A stretch of 64,000 nt of DNA from Trichobilharzia szidati (taxonomy: Eukaryota; Platyhelminthes; Trematoda; Strigeidida; Schistosomatidae). Shown in pieces: positions 62,904 through 64,000 of the stretch. The stretch spans positions 86,608,793-86,672,792 of the forward strand of contig OX235273.1 of assembly GCA_944472155.2 (NCBI GenBank), read 5' to 3'. Each line of letters starts with the position of its first letter. Position 1 is the stretch's first letter. The notes below the pieces were generated by a model that was given only the letters and a program-made list of their open reading frames with translations, was not told the DNA's origin and did not search any database. The translations under genes were made by a program, and so were the position numbers.

Positions 62904-63890
62904 GTGAGTAAAAATATTATTTTGTTTTGTTTATTTTCAGCTTTGTTTTTTTTTGAAATATAGATTTTGATTATTTTTTGTTTCTTTTTTTAATTATTAT
63001 TTTTTGTTTATTTATTTATTTATTTTTTTGACTTGTCAATTGTTTCCGTTGTTTGTTTTCTTCTGCCTTTTAATCTGCCTTATTTGTAGTTTTGTTTAGG
63101 AAAATAAATTCTTTTAAAGAAGGTAATAAAGTTTCACTGGAATGCTGATGCACCCTGCATATATATACACACAGATAAAGTCAATAAAACTTATTGTATT
63201 ACTTAATACAGTTAGTCTCCTGCATTTTGTTGCTACTGCCACCTCGATGAAAGGAGAGAAAGGGTGGGTGATGGAGACACCTGATCTTTTGTTATTATGT
63301 TCGATATATATGTATCAGAGTAAAATGTGCATAGGTCATAAAAATGTTTTTTTCCCAGAATACAAAATGGATAGTGTAAATATGTAATGAAAAGTTGATC
63401 CGTTTTTTCCCCTTCTTCCTTTCTCCAAATTCCCTGAATTTTTTTCGAACTATCGAGTGTGATGGTGTGACAGAAACTGTTTTTTTTTCTCTCATCGATA
63501 CAATGACTGAATTTGACACCTTATAGGTTCTTACTATAAGTGAGACTCCATCACTGACTGAACCATGAAGTTCCAATCAACTAAAATACTCAGGGGGGAG
63601 GGGGGAATTTCAAATTCATTGACTAATTGAAGATACACCCAAATCTAGTTGTCAGTTTCACACTTACACCTAGCCTCACTTTGAATACATAATAAATATA
63701 AAGATTTCCGGTGATTTTTCACTTCGATAAAGAATAAGATGCTTGATTATAAACTAGTAAATATGTTTATGAACTTTATTTCTCTCCCAATATGAGTACT
63801 AATTGCATCCCCATAAGCTATATTTAAAAATGTTACAATTGACCTATCCAGCTCATAAGTAATCGCTGTTTAAATCTTCCCATTGGTTTC
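62904..63890. other. Intronic, downstream of the last SAC2-like exon
   Basis: AT-rich with T runs. Short frames at 63142-63576 have no recognised motif and no convincing exon borders. Confidence 0.4.
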
Positions 63891-64000
63891 AGGATTTCAT
63901 CATGAGCTGACATTAGTTAGAGAATCATTGGAAAACCTGCAGGAGTACTGGACAGCTGCTTCGTCCTAGTTTGGGACTCTTCATCAGTACGCACCCACCG
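63891..64000 (-). mobile_element. SINE-B copy running off the window end
   Basis: The minus strand from the edge reads cggtgggtgc, hammerhead (gtactg, atgaaga with C3 mutated to A, gtccc...ggac, gaagc with A15.1 mutated, agctgtc, cagtac), then the tail to ggatttcatc. The tRNA-like head lies beyond position 64000. Confidence 0.78.

Noticed and set aside
1..64000. CRISPR arrays, prokaryotic operons or insertion sequences
   Set aside because: No regularly spaced repeats and no bacterial-type genes; intron structure and non-LTR retroelements are eukaryotic.

Overview
The window looks like nuclear DNA of a blood fluke (Schistosoma or a close relative). It is AT-rich and almost entirely intron and transposon. 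The evidence is: one host gene split by very large introns, with short exons and canonical gt/ag borders; an RTE-clade LINE resembling the published schistosome SR2 elements; Penelope-like elements (PLEs); and tRNA-derived repeats carrying hammerhead ribozymes, a combination known from the schistosome Sm-alpha repeats. Genus is inference; I could not run a search.

Host gene. Six exons on the + strand (3971-4169, 36460-36537, 44847-44967, 47766-47894, 50638-50708, 62780-62903) join in phase into 240 codons of a SAC-domain phosphoinositide phosphatase, most like SAC2/INPP5F, with an intact catalytic CLDCLDR motif. The gene starts upstream of position 3971 and continues past 62903. The first complete intron is about 32.3 kb. 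Everything else lies in its introns.

Mobile DNA, region by region. At 0.5-9.5 kb there are hammerhead-SINE, tRNA-SINE and LINE fragments and one PLE (6694-8024). At 9.6-16.7 kb is a four-layer nest: an old LINE (labelled RTE-B here) is split by a PLE with inverted arms, which itself holds a near full-length RTE LINE with an open 1021-codon ORF and a separate truncated LINE (labelled RTE-C here). At 17.7-35.6 kb are two PLE copies of one family, further RTE-B and RTE-C fragments, and SINEs. At 36.5-44.7 kb are SINE dimers, a palindromic PLE of about 1 kb, an Sm-alpha-type hammerhead relic and another small PLE. At 45.5-47.5 kb an RTE-B copy has an inverted 5' part. At 51.4-53.1 kb is the longest RTE-B fragment. 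At 53.8-62.5 kb are three more PLEs and more SINEs.

Most unusual content. (1) A tRNA-promoter SINE family has a compact hammerhead ribozyme just after the tRNA-like head. One copy (60645-60690) keeps every core residue, and other copies mostly fail at core position C3. (2) Seven of the eight PLE copies are flanked by inverted rather than direct arms. In at least two the arms encode well-formed hammerheads, so one faces each strand. (3) Fold-back SINEs pair almost their whole length around a hammerhead core. (4) A possible HDV-like ribozyme fold lies exactly at the 5' border of the intact RTE element.

RTE-B, RTE-C, SINE-A, SINE-B and SINE-C are labels used only in this annotation.
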